NCBI GenBank assembly: GCA_002682825.1
Contig: NOKP01000004.1
Span: 203,711 to 267,710, forward strand
From: Neonectria sp. B-13
Taxonomy: Eukaryota > Ascomycota > Sordariomycetes > Hypocreales > Nectriaceae
Reading direction: 5' to 3'
Length of the DNA stretch: 64,000 bases
A program made the position numbers and the translations under genes. Under the pieces are notes generated by a model, which was given only the letters and a program-made list of their open reading frames with translations, ran no database searches and was not told the origin of the DNA. Below, piece by piece: positions 1 to 11,582 of this stretch. Numbering within the stretch: position 1 is the stretch's first letter; each line of letters begins with the position of its first letter.

Positions 1-365
1 GCTTTGATCTCGCCTCGCTCCTCAACAAGAACCGGAGGCTTCCCCGAGCCTCGCGACCTATAGCAGGATGTCTTCACTTCGTCGCTTTAGCCGCAAGTGC
101 CATAGCATTGACCTTGATTGCTATGAGCGATTGGAATTACAATGAAGGAGGCATGCGAATCGCGCCTTGGGAACAAACGCAAAATATCTGTATTTACTTG
201 CTTAGTGCGAACATGTACGTACCACTCCCAATGTTGCTATTCCTTGAATGGTGACTATTAACACTCATACGTAGGTCCTTGCACGGCGTGTTCTTTTTAT
301 GGACGTGTATTGAATGTTGCTGTGTAGCTTGCTCTAGAAAAAGGCGAGTTAGGCGGCCACGATGA
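1..365 (+). CDS. C-terminal end of a membrane protein (5' truncated by window edge)
   Basis: The reading frame is open from base 3 to a donor at 215 (GTACGT). A 60-bp intron (215-274, ending CGTAG) joins it to a last exon that stops at TGA 363-365. The roughly 100 visible residues hold a hydrophobic segment (FVALAASAIALTLIAMSDW), then a Trp/Asn-rich loop, a second hydrophobic stretch rich in Phe, Trp and Cys, and a short basic tail (SRKRRVRRPR). This fits the last two membrane spans of an integral membrane protein with a cytosolic basic end. The family cannot be named from this fragment. Without splicing the frame stops just after base 240, so the intron is part of the argument. The gene body lies outside the window. 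Confidence 0.5.
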
Positions 366-1094
366 GATGTGTCGAACGAGAATTATCTTGGTTAATGGAA
401 TATCTAATGTTTAATGTGGTATAATAGTAATGAGTTATTATTCAGGGATTGGGAATTAATTGTCTATGAAGGAGGCTGAATAAACCTATCATAATAATAG
501 TAATACTGAAATTAATGAATTAACATAGGAGCATAGCCAACCTGAATATTCTTATATAGAATTAGTCTATTTCTATTGTTTTAGCATGAAAATTAAGCTT
601 TTTGTGACGGTCGGGTCTAACCTAGGGGTCTAAGGTAGGTCCAAGGCGTGTGGTTTAACGATCGAGTGGATCAGGACGTCGTGGTGAGCAATGTAGGTCA
701 CGATGGTAATGTGCAAAGGTGAGCCACTCCTATGTAAGTATACTTAAGTTCTATGAGTAGAATGTATCTGCTAACAAAATGGACTTTAACAGTAAATGCA
801 GACTATTAGGCCAGTGTCCTGGGTCTAGGTTTGGTTATCTAGGCTAGTTCTAACCCTGATTTACATGCATCATTGTAATTGTGGCCGCAGTACAAGGAGG
901 GCAGTGTTAATTGTAGTACTACCATACTAGGCTTCCTCAACTCGTCTAGAAAAACATGTAAGTGAGGGTTAAACTAGCTTTTGTGTCCGATTAGGCTCCT
1001 TCGTCCACCATGCTTATCTTTCTCAGGTTAACATCCTTCCCAAACGCATCATCCGCGTGTGCTCCACCTAATGTTCCTTCTTACCGCACCCTAG
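366..1094. other. Intergenic, AT-rich relic sequence
   Basis: There is no credible coding sequence. Bases 380-600 are markedly AT-rich, with TAAT/ATTA runs typical of RIP-degraded repeats. Bases 600-900 carry repeated CTAGGT/CCTAGG-like words. This serves as the 3' flank of both the partial membrane-protein gene and the NLR on the other strand. Confidence 0.5.
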
Positions 1095-4000
1095 CTACAC
1101 AATATCTATGTTTGCAAGAAGTGTCACAATCTCATCGTCAATAGGCACAACCTTCCCCTCCCAGTATTTCCTCGCCCTTCCCAATCTCTTTGCGTTGTCC
1201 AACGTTGACCCCATCGGGTCTTTTTCTCTGCTGCCGTATAGCCTTACGCCAGCTCGAGCAATACCACTCCAAGGCTTGATTTGAACTGTCTCGCACGTTT
1301 CCCCGTTCCCTCCTGGTGCTGTGATTGAAAGATTGTCCATGAACCGGCCGGTAAGAAGCCAAGATCTAATTGCTTGAGATTTAGCCAGCGACAAACAACT
1401 TCTGGCGCCGTTCCGTCCGACGTATAAGACAGATGCCCCATTGCGGACTAATACCTTGACAGCGTTGAGGCTCCCGCAGGCACTTGCAAACATGATAGCT
1501 GAGCCGAAGGGACATCCTTCAAAGTCAATTTGAGCACCCATTTCCAAACAGTTCCCAATTACGTCAACAAGATCCATTGCTGCAGCGTAACACAATGGGC
1601 TCCAGCCACGAGACGGTTCGAGGTTCAAAATTCGACGAAACGTATCCTGGGAAAGCTTCCGTTGGAAGTCGCGAAATCTAGTCGTTAGGAAGGCAATCCC
1701 ACCCAAAGGCTTCCAGTCCATGTGCCAAGGGAAGGGTGTTGTCCTTGGTAATCCATGGTCACCATTGAGCACAACGTCCGATGACTCGTCATCGCAGATG
1801 ATGAGATGCATCAGGCTCCGACAACCCTCATCTTCGGAAATCAAAGAATATCCCATCAAATCCAATGTTGCGATACGCTGGGGAGGGATGGAGAAACTCA
1901 GACATTGTATTGGGTATCGTTGAGCTCTCAAAGCGATCAAGAGCTCCTTCGGTAGTTTCGAAAGCAGGAAAGGGCCAACTTCTTGGAATGATTGTGGCAA
2001 AATGGAAGCAAAGGTAGAATAAGCGCCTAGTCTGCAAACCGCTGACGTTGATGCTCCTAAGCCGATGATGTGATTTGCCATGTCAACGGTGTTGGCCCAC
2101 ATCAATGGCCTCCATGCAAAGGAATCAGCTGGATCGATTGCTGCGCCCTTCTCAACGAGAAGCGAAGCCGCGCGTTTGTGTCCACCCTTTGAGGCAATAT
2201 GTAATGCTGTTGTCCTAGGCCCACCAAATTTCGACGATAGTTTGGTTCCCCGATTGACAATTGCCCCGACGATCTGGCAGACGGACATTTGGTATTTACT
2301 TCTACGGTACGAAGTTAGCAAAATTGAGACTCAAGGGTTTCCCGAGAGGACGACTTACTCGAGAGCGAAGCCGCAGCCTTCGATGGACTGCAGCAGAAGT
2401 TGCAGTCCGTCGGTATTTCCATGGAAGACCGCATAGTGACAAGGAAACTCATCACCGAAGACCAAATCTCCCCCTTGAGCGCAATAGGTTTGTACAAGTC
2501 TCGGCAATAGGGATTTAAGACTCGGGCTGGCAGCTGATATCTCAATCACACTAGCTCCGACTCTGTTGGGACCTCCGTTTGACTTCAATGCACTCGCTCC
2601 GTTCAACAGAAGCCATTCTGCGATTTCCAACCTCCCACTTTCTAACGCCAGAGTCAAGGCAGAGCGGTTCTTGGTTTCTGGTAATGCGATGTCGATCGGA
2701 CAGCCTTCAGTGCAAAGGCGTTTGCACTCAACTTCGTCGTTTTTCTGAACGGCATTCCCAAGTGCGTTTGCCATGGACTTAATTTGCCGCTGAGACAAGC
2801 CCTTATCTTTGAAGAACTTAGGCTGCGTATCTTCATCCTTGGAAATGGTGTCAAGATACTGGATAATCTCACCCATGTTTCGCTCGTGTGCAAGTCGCCT
2901 TGGAGTCTTTCCGTCAGCATCGAGGGACATTGATGCTCCGTTTTCGAATAAGAATTCCAGAACTGGGAGAGATCCTGCTAGAACGGCTAGGTGTACCGGT
3001 GTGACTTGACGATTGGTTTCGGCCATCAGGTCAAATCCTTGAGAATGTAGAAGCTTCGTCGTTTCAACGGAACCCTTGGCAGAACTAACGTGCAGTGGGG
3101 TCCAACCCTCCAATGATTTGGAAGTTTCGATATGAATGAGCTTGTTGTCAAGAAAGAAGTTGAGACAAGCCGGATCATCGTTTAGCGAAGCCACATGGAG
3201 CGCATTTGCTCCCTTGAGGGTGACGTTTGGCTTTCCAAATGGTAAGACAATGTCCATTGGCTTTCCCCAGTTCATGAAGGAGGAGTTTTGGATAGTGTGC
3301 GTCAGCAACCGCTTTAGGAAAGTCGTGTTTCTAGTCTGAATAGCTGCCTGTATTGCAGTTGGAGAGCCGGGGTAATCTCCACAAGCCAGTGGATTGGCTC
3401 CTAATTCAAGAAGTACCTCGGCGCACTGGAAAGATGAGTTGTAAAGGTGGTAGGCGAGAACGGACAACCCTTTCGCACCAGGACTTACGGCGTCGACGTC
3501 AACGCCGCGCTGGACCAGGGCCTTTACCAACCAAAGAATTTTGGTTGCATCCTCGCTTGTTGAAAGCTTGTGCAGAAGGCCCAAGGCCTCGTCCCCAGAT
3601 GGGAATTTGTTCAGCTTTTCGGTGGCACAGTGGTCAAGAAGTTCTCGGAACAGAGTCCTCCCGTCTTGAGTATCGCAAATTTGCCGAGCGATTGGGGACT
3701 GACAGGCTAATTCGACTGGCGATTCATGTTCGTGAAGGCGGCTGTGAACGTCGACTTTCTGCTCAAGAAATAGTCGAACCATGCTCAAGTTCCTATCAAC
3801 GATAGCGCACTTGAAGAAATATAATATGGCGGATGACTCCCTTGCCGTTTCCCAGTAGCTGGTCTGTGATAGTATATCGCGAACCGTGTCGTGAGAGACA
3901 AAACGTGTGAGCGGTTTTAGCCGAAGGGATTTAAGGAATCCGCGAATCAGTGGAAGCAATCCGGATTCTTTAGCTTCTTCTTCGTAAGTTCGCAATGCCC

Positions 4001-7000
4001 CGAGTTCAAGCATCGCTGCTGCAACACTCTTCGTCATGTCTATCCAGTCTTCGGGCTTAGAGATAAAATCGCCCTTCTCCGTCCACCTCCACCGCCAAAC
4101 TTCACTCAAAAGACTGCAGATGAAGCTCCACAATGTCGATTGGTTGCTAATCAGACTTGGGGATATTATGGCTTCGATAATCTTCAGGTTTGGCGTTTGA
4201 CCATGCTGCAAAGCTGCCGTCATGTAGGCTTCCACTGGTAGTTGACCCTCAAACCTATATTCTAGCGTATTTTGATAGACATCTGCCAACGCCTGCACAG
4301 ATTTCAATGATATTGCAGGTCCAAGTCGGTGCAATGGTGTACATCTTCCCTCGACTACAGGCTCGAATCTGGCACCTGCTTGCTGAAGTTGACTGATGAC
4401 CTTCTCGGATCCAAAAAATGCAGCCGCGCCAAACACTGGATCGTGTTTCTGCCAAAACCCTGGAACTTTCGAGCAAGCCGTGAGAAAGGAAAGTGCTTTA
4501 TCTTCAGGATTAGTGTTCATAACGCCATTTCTGTCAAGGACAAGTGGTTTTTTGAGAAGGAGTGAGAAGGGAGTGTCACCATCGGACGTCCTTTTCTGTA
4601 GCGCATCGCCTGCCTCTTCTGGGTCAAGATCGAAGATACCACTAGGAAAGGATACTTCAAAAGAGTCTTGAGCCCAATTGTGCCAGATTGTACAGCCTGA
4701 GGCGCTTTGACTTGAAAGAGAGACCCCATGGTTTTTCAAAGTTTCAAAAACAGGAAGCCTCTGATACCAGGAAACCTCGTGGACTGGTAAATTGCCCGAA
4801 GCGTTCTGAAGGTCAGGATCATAGCCAGCGACAAGTAGTGCCCCCAAGACGCCAGGGGCCGAGTCCCTCACCGCAATGTGCAATAACGTGTTGCCATCTT
4901 CATCATACGACTTGGCCTTGTCAAGCTGGCAATCAGCAAGGCAGTCGTTCACCAGTTCAACGTCGTCGGTTGCAATTGATGCAAGCATCTTCGCTGCCAG
5001 GGTCCCTTCTGACATTGAGATTCGAGAATCAACCAGAGAGGAATCATCTGTGTAGGAAAAAGAATTCCTGACACTCCAGTGCCACAACACTGTCTTCAGT
5101 TGGATAACCCACTCCGAGTCACAAGCGGCGGACCTTGATGCAAGGAGCTGCAAAAGAGCGAGCCCTGACGATTCTAGCCTGGAGTCATTGAGCCCCGGGA
5201 ATACTTCGAAAAACTCGATTTCGGCCTTTGTCAGAACAATGTCGCATGACAGGAGCTTCACTATCGGTGTAAGGTCGTAAATCTCTTCCCCAATTGCACA
5301 GGCGAGTGCAAAGATAGATGGTGCTCTAGGAGAAAGTGGTTGATTTGAAGGCGTTGCGTCATGGTCGATGAGGTAATCGATTGTGAGGTTTTTTCGATCG
5401 GCAGTGGGAAACACCAAACTTTCTTGCCATCTACTATACATTAATATCGATTCATTGTCCTTTATTCCAGGAATTCCAAACACAGACACAAAAGCGAGGT
5501 CTATGGGCTTGGCAGTGCCACATCGGCAATTGATGTTTTCCCCTTGATCAAGAATGAAGCTGCATATTTCTGGCAAGTTCAATGCAGCAGCCATGTGAAG
5601 TCTGAAGCTGGCGTCGAGAACCTTCCCACAAGCTCTCCTGTAGTTCTGTATTCTGTTGCTTCGCTCAAAGTCGCGTGTGCCATCATCGCCCCCATCACCC
5701 TCCCTGTTACGAGCGTCGTAATCAACTTGGCTGAGAATATCGATTGCCCAGGATATGAATTGTGGCCGCTTCATTGGATGAAAGAGATGGCGTGCAAGAG
5801 ACAGGGTCGCTGGATCGTCGAGTTCATTGAACCACCACACAGCAGCAAGCTCGTAGAACGGGTATTCTTTGTTCCTCTTCTGGAACAACCCCCACTCTTC
5901 TTCTGAATCTGTGAGTTGTCTTTCGAAGTTCTTGAGCTGTAGAAATCGGAGACATTGAGCAGCTAAGAGTGAGGGATTACTGTCCTCGCTAATGAGATAC
6001 TTAGTCAAGCCAGGCGTGCTAAGCGGCTGCGACAGAGCCACTTCATCCTCAAGGAACTCTTGGACAGAGAAGTGAGCAAACTCGAAGTGCGTCCCGTCCG
6101 CTGACTTGCGTATAAGGCTACTACATTGCCTGAGAATCTCCTGCTCTGAAACTGTGTTGCTCCTGTCAAGGGTCGCACCTAAGAAGTCTGGAGTTGAAAC
6201 GGCCTGTCGAAGTTGGAGTATCGTCAATTTCGGTGCATCGATTGCAAGAAAGCAAAGACACTTTCGAACTATTTCCTGAACCTTAGGCGAGCACTTGTTC
6301 ACTCGCTCGAGTAAGCGACGATAACTCTCTGGTAAATCAGGGGGAAGCTTCTTCAAAGCCTCTCGCCGCTCTCCGTCATGAGCACAGTCACAGAGGTAGT
6401 CCAGTTGACATACCACCCAGCGGAACCTACGTCTCATTAGTTCAATCTCTAACCAAAGGTACAAAATACTCACATTCCCTCCGCTCGACCCACAAGAGCC
6501 TCTATTATCTCATCTTTCATTCTCATGTCAGAAAGTTGTAGTCGCTGACTCTGAACCCTTCTTGCAATCTCGGCGCTGACGTAAAGTTGCACGTCCTCTG
6601 TATGTGCTGCGATAGAAATGATCTCAAATTCTTGGTCTAGGCGCATGCGGATATTGAAGTGATCGCGACTGAAAAGAGCCATTGAGACCCCTTTAGAATA
6701 TTCTGCCACGTGCAGCAAGAGTTCGACCACATCATCCGCACTGTCACCACACTCATCTAGACCGTCAATAACAATAATCGTTTGGTCGAAGAGCTCAGAC
6801 ATCTGGCTAATCCTGGCTCGGAGCTCCTCGGGATCTGGAGTCTGTGGAAGACCCCTTGCTGGATGAAGATCGGTATAGTATAGGTGGAGGATCTCATAGG
6901 CTTCATCCTTCTGGCGAGCAAGCTGAGAAGCCACGGCACCAAGAATATTGGTTATGTTCCAGGTAGCAGAGTCCTTGTAGTCGCAGAAGAAGAAGGCCGA

Positions 7001-7786
7001 GCTAGTTTCTGGAATGGCGTAGCTACGAGTCAACGCTTCTTGAATGACGGAGCCTGCAAGTATTGTCTTTCCAGCCCCAGGTATACCGGTGAGCCACAGC
7101 TTAGAACCAGGTGTCTCTAGCCAATGAATAAATTGTGAGGAATCGGTTAGCCACAATCCAGTCATAGCATGTCGAAGTTTGATGCTTGTTTCTAGATTTG
7201 GCTGAGGGTTGATCTTCATGAAGTAGTCGAGAACGAGCAGCTTCTCGTTGTTCAAGACGATATGGGTGTTGATTTTGATCGATCGCCCAATCTCTGCAAT
7301 CTTGCTATCCAATTCCGAGGATTTCGAGAGTGACAACTGTAACTTGCGTATTGAATCAGTAGCCAGAGCAAGGTTGATAGTAACCTTATGGCGAGAGAGC
7401 TCTGCGAGCAAGTCATTCGTTTCTGACACCGAGAACGGCCATTTGAGCTGGCGAGAGATGCCTTCAAATTTGGATTTGGATTTCGTGAAACTGTCGGTGG
7501 CCTTCTTGAGCCTCGTCTCGATTCGACTTAGTGTTCTTTTGCATTGGCCCAAGCAATGAGCTCTCAGAGCTGGGTCAAAGTCGTCTCCCTCTCCTTCCAA
7601 GTCGGACGCGAGTGCTTCAAGAACTCGCAACAGAGTTGCAAGGCCATTTACCTCGTCGGCGAGGCTGTGTATGTCGGTCTTGGCGTCCTTGACGGCTCTG
7701 ACGTACTTGTACACATACTTGAACGCAATATCGGCGAGGGAAATTAGTCCAGAAATGCTGGCTGAAACACCCAGAGCTTCAGCCAT
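1095..7786 (-). CDS. NACHT-ankyrin NLR (STAND protein), 2195 aa
   Basis: Three exons: 7786-6474, 6426-2359, 2301-1095. The introns are 47 bp (6427-6473, GTGAGT...GTAG) and 57 bp (2302-2358, GTAAGT...GTAG); both junctions restore the frame exactly. Residues 1-200 form the helical N-terminal domain common in fungal STAND proteins (begins MAEALGVSASISGLISLAD). The NACHT ATPase follows, with P-loop GIPGAGKT at 234-241 and Walker B IIVIDGLDEC at about 337-346. The rest is a long repeat domain with clear ankyrin units, mostly in its last third (for example EGWTPLHVSSAKGS, TPVHLAVLAGS, TALHIASKGGHKRA). Such proteins are thought to sense non-self or pathogen cues, and ligand binding to the repeats triggers NTP-driven oligomerisation; the trigger here is unknown. 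The start was set at 7786 because the upstream part of the frame lacks domain character. No inactivating lesion was seen. Confidence 0.9.
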
Positions 7787-8496
7787 GGCGACGGTAGGAT
7801 GATGGTTCACTAGGCGAGCATGGATTAAAGGGTGGGCCGAAGATGATTTCGAAAAGAGCGGGAGAGCGAAATCTCGTCCTAAGCTGATTGATGAAAGGAT
7901 GATGGGACCCTGCAAAGTACGAGTACTTTGTACTTTGTAGACAATAATGCTGCGTAAACAAGGCTGAGTATTCACAAGCATGTCTCTACCAATCGCTTTC
8001 ACGCACGTTGCATGTTTGGGCCTTCATTTGCACTTCTGCCTACGTGTGGCTGTCTGACTGCTTCCGACATATTCCAGTGTCCAATTGCAAGCTTCACTAC
8101 GCTTGTGTGGCTTTTTCTAGTTATCGAACCACTTGTTCACAAAGGCATTATTATACTTGTCAAGCCCGGGTCCCAAGCTGCTGACCGATTGCGGAAGCGC
8201 TTTAGCATGTTTACGTCGTGATCCATAGATGTCAAGACCGCCTAGGTGACAGCCGCAGGAAATTATTGATTCGGTTGTTAACGGTTCCAACCCCGCGAGA
8301 AAGGTGCAACGTGCTATATAATCGAGTTTGGTATTTAAGTACTTATCTAGTGAATTGAACTGGAGTATACTATAGTTAACTAAATTTATTATGTTAGGAA
8401 ACCAAGGGAAAGGGGAAAGAGTTTTAGGGGCTTTCACTTGCAAAGCCATACCTCTACAAGCACGAGCTTCTTATTAAGCTGAGAACTAGCATGCCA
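7787..8496. other. Intergenic region upstream of the NLR
   Basis: No supportable gene. A minus-strand open frame at 8117-8449 has no recognisable features and ends in a low-complexity AT-rich stretch (8330-8400). The region should hold the promoter of the NLR gene starting at 7786. Confidence 0.4.
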
Positions 8497-9789
8497 CTAT
8501 TTACAACTCCAACACTCTGTTTGATAGAACGGTCTAGTGAAGATGCTTACGTCTTTTTCCACAAATCCGATTTGATCCCTTGTTCCAGAGTATAGGTTAC
8601 ACGTCCCCGCATGAGTCGGGCCAAAAAATGAAAACACTTTGCAGCTACCTTTCACCTTGCACTTCAGAGCGCAGTCCTCAAGAAGCATAATCTCTGATTC
8701 ACCGATCTGGTATGGGCCTGTTTGGCCAACCGTAGTCCCGTAAGTGCCACACATCTGACCATCAACGGGTGGACTGACAAGTGTGCACGGCGGATCGTAC
8801 TCCACAACACTGATATCGTCCAGTCGGATCTCTGCGAGTTTGAAGAGAGGCCCTGAAGTTGCCAGGCGCATTCTTAGCTGGATATCGGGCAGGTTCGATG
8901 CAAATCCGATTCTTCGCTGTTGGTACACATTGGCTGGTGATATAGACCGGAAGACGTCCTCGGCAATGCCGCCCACATAAGTCATAAATTCAACGCTCCC
9001 TCCAGCACCTACATCTTGAACATCTGAGAATGCCCACCAGTATGTAAGAATGTATCTCTTTGTCTTTTCGAGACCAGAAATGGGCTGGATAAGAGCCCAC
9101 AAGCCACCGGTCCCTTGAGCTGGCGTCGGTAGTTGTATCACGCTGAAATCGGGTGGTCAGCTTAGCTAGCGCGGATTGGGGCAGGGCACTCACATGGAAT
9201 AGCGCCCGGAATGCGCGTATGCTGGGTTATTTACGAGTGTGACACCTCTACCCAATGCCCATGGTTCCCCGGTGTAATCACCGCCAATCGATCTCTTCTC
9301 AAAACCACCATTGACGATGAAACCAGTGTCAGTAGGCTCTGTGTCCTCAGCCGTCGTTGTACTAGCAGTGGAGTCTTCTTGAGAGGTTGAGCCACTAGGA
9401 GTAGAAGACTTTGTAGTCGAGGTGGTATCGGATATTGAGATTGTAGTTGCTGATTCAGAAGTTGCAGAAGATAATTCCGTGGCCGAATCAGTGCTGCCAG
9501 ATAGGGTAGTGGTAGTTCCGAGCTCGGAAGTCAGAGAAGGCAACTCCGTGGTTGATTCAAAAATATCAGACGTTGTAGTCTTCGTTGTCGGAGCCGGGGT
9601 TGACGTAGTTGATTCGGAAACGATGATGCTTGGTGTTGACTCGCCAGTCGACGTCTGGCTGCTGCCACCGCCGCTTGTGACAGATGCAGTAGTGACAAGA
9701 CTCGGCTTGCACGCGCCTGCGCTGACCTCCCGGAAAAGCAGAGCCACTGCAAGAGCAGCAATATGTTTCGACGACATTGCTGAATACAT
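8497..9789 (-). CDS. Secreted Ser/Thr-rich protein with C-terminal cysteine-rich (PAN-like) domain, 413 aa
   Basis: Two exons, 9789-9194 and 9142-8497, joined across a 51-bp intron (GTGAGT...TTTCAG) that restores the frame. The N-terminus is a signal peptide (core IAALAVALLF; an in-frame ATG at 9777 is an alternative start). About 120 residues very rich in Ser and Thr follow, as in heavily O-glycosylated wall proteins. A beta-rich region begins near NGGFE and resembles the carbohydrate-binding type module seen in fungal extracellular proteins. The last ~90 residues have six or more cysteines (CGTYG, CALKCKVKGSCKVFSF, TCNLYSG) ending FYQTECWSC, which is PAN/apple-like. Probably extracellular or wall-attached and sugar- or protein-binding; no catalytic motif was seen. 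Domain names are by eye. Confidence 0.75.
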
Positions 9790-11582
9790 GTGTTGATTTT
9801 CCCCCCAGCAGGAAACAAAAAGTCTAGTGTGACTCTTGTTAAGTTGGAAGGGAGGTTTCGTCTTTAAGAATGGCGGAATTCAGTCTCGAAGCGAGGTGGG
9901 CCCCCGTTAGCACATGAACTATTTGTTCCATTTGATACAATACAGGCTTAGCTCTCGCACGTTCGCAGAACTATTGAACGCCACTGATAGAAAAAGCCGA
10001 GAAATCCGTCGTCCGACTGCTTGGCAACCAAGCAGGGTTAAATCACAGGGTCCAGTGCGGCGCATTGTTTTCTAAGCGCTACGATTCGCTTTCGGCCCGC
10101 GGCGCCACGCTGCCGATGGGCTAGCAGAGAGCACCAAGCCCACTCACCGTTGAAGAAACAGGGGGCCGGAGCTGTGACTGGGCCGCCTTGTTTCGTGGCT
10201 GAAAGCGCCGAAGCTGTGTTGCTTCCGGAGGTGGCGTCGCCGTGTCTTATCGAGCCGGAGGCCGTGAAGCCGGCTCCCCCGGAGAGTCAGCCGGAACCGC
10301 CCCGGACAGCTACTGATTGGAGATGAAGATATGACCCATTCAAACGCCAAAAACCAACATGCGGAACCCAATGCGCCACTGACTCTGACCCTGTCTTTTC
10401 TTCGAGAACCACATCTCTCGCATTTCCCTCCGCTGTGCTCTGTGGACCTATCTTCTCTGCAAACTGTACATCAGCTCAAGTGAGCCTCGGTTCATGAACA
10501 AGGCTGGCGATGAGCTCCTTGTGAATGCCCTTGTTGGATCATTTCAGCGTCGGGTAAACAACCCAAGTGGGCAAGCTCGTCAGGTCCAGACGCCCATTCA
10601 TGTTGGCTGCCCAACCAACCTGTATAACAGACTGAGCGACTATAAGCCAACCTATTGTTAACTGCGTAAGATCAATAAGCCGCTTGCCTTGACGGTCAGT
10701 GTTCTCGCTATTATGGGATTAGCAGTCGACCCGGTTCCTTGGATCGCTATTTGTACCTTGAGAGATGAGCACATCCATCTCACAGAGCGGCTTGTTACTG
10801 CTTTAGCTAGGTCACTTGTCTACCAGACTGGATTCAATATCACTCAGGCAGATGACCAGACTGGGAAGAACGACCCATATCCTGACCGCCTTAAGCCGAA
10901 TTTGAGAAGGCCGAAGAGTTCGCCCATCTCGTCTGTACATACCCAATAGAGATGAAGTTTTCGCAATGACCTTAGGACGTGGATTGAGGCATTTCACAGT
11001 AGGAAACGCAGTTTTGGTGAAATGTATTGCAATTTTTCTCAGGCTGTCCTTTCTCCCTCCTTCCATCCATAATTCCTTGCCCGTTGTTCACCAAGCTCGT
11101 CGTGATGTGCCATCAACCTGGTCTCGTTCATGTGCGAGGGCTACCTGGAAGATATTGTCGCGTCGAATGCACTATGGGGCATGGAATAGTTGGGGCCTCG
11201 GGGGCTATATCGCATTGCATGGCTGGGGTATCGGACAGTTGGGGCATCGGTTGGTTGAGGCATTGGAGTGTTGGAGGATCAGAGGGTCGGAGGGTCGGAG
11301 GGTCGGTCGGGAATTTTCGAAGGCCTCGCGGGCCAGATCTCAAAGCCTCGCAGGCATAATCTGTTTGAAACCTCGGGAGAGTTAGAACCCAAACGAAATA
11401 GTGCATCACTCAATGAAGACACAGTAACATCAAGCCGCTGTATGAAACCGACCAGGCAACAGATTATGACGATCCGCTCGAGTTCGGTCCACGAAAGAAG
11501 GGAATTCCACACTGAAGTTGGCCTCCTTCAAGGGTCCCCATTCACTTCCTGCTTCACTGTCGGGGTCTAAAAGCGTGTATCG
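9790..11582. other. Long intergenic region without a supportable gene
   Basis: About 1.8 kb. Bases 10080-10330 are unusually GC-rich, and a minus-strand open frame there (10144-10371) is Arg/Ser-rich with no domain character. Bases 10470-11050 hold only short, featureless frames. Bases 11160-11310 are low-complexity, G-rich and partly tandem. Confidence 0.4.
11282..11310. repeat. 8-bp tandem repeat (GAGGGTCG)n
   Basis: Three exact copies of GAGGGTCG followed by a partial copy. It sits at the end of a looser G-rich, TTGGGGCAT-like low-complexity tract that begins near 11180. Confidence 0.7.

Noticed and set aside
8117..8449. 110-codon minus-strand frame
   Set aside because: No recognisable feature; overlaps an AT-rich stretch.
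10144..10371. Arg/Ser-rich minus-strand frame in the GC-rich patch
   Set aside because: No domain, biased composition explained by local GC content, and no partner exon.
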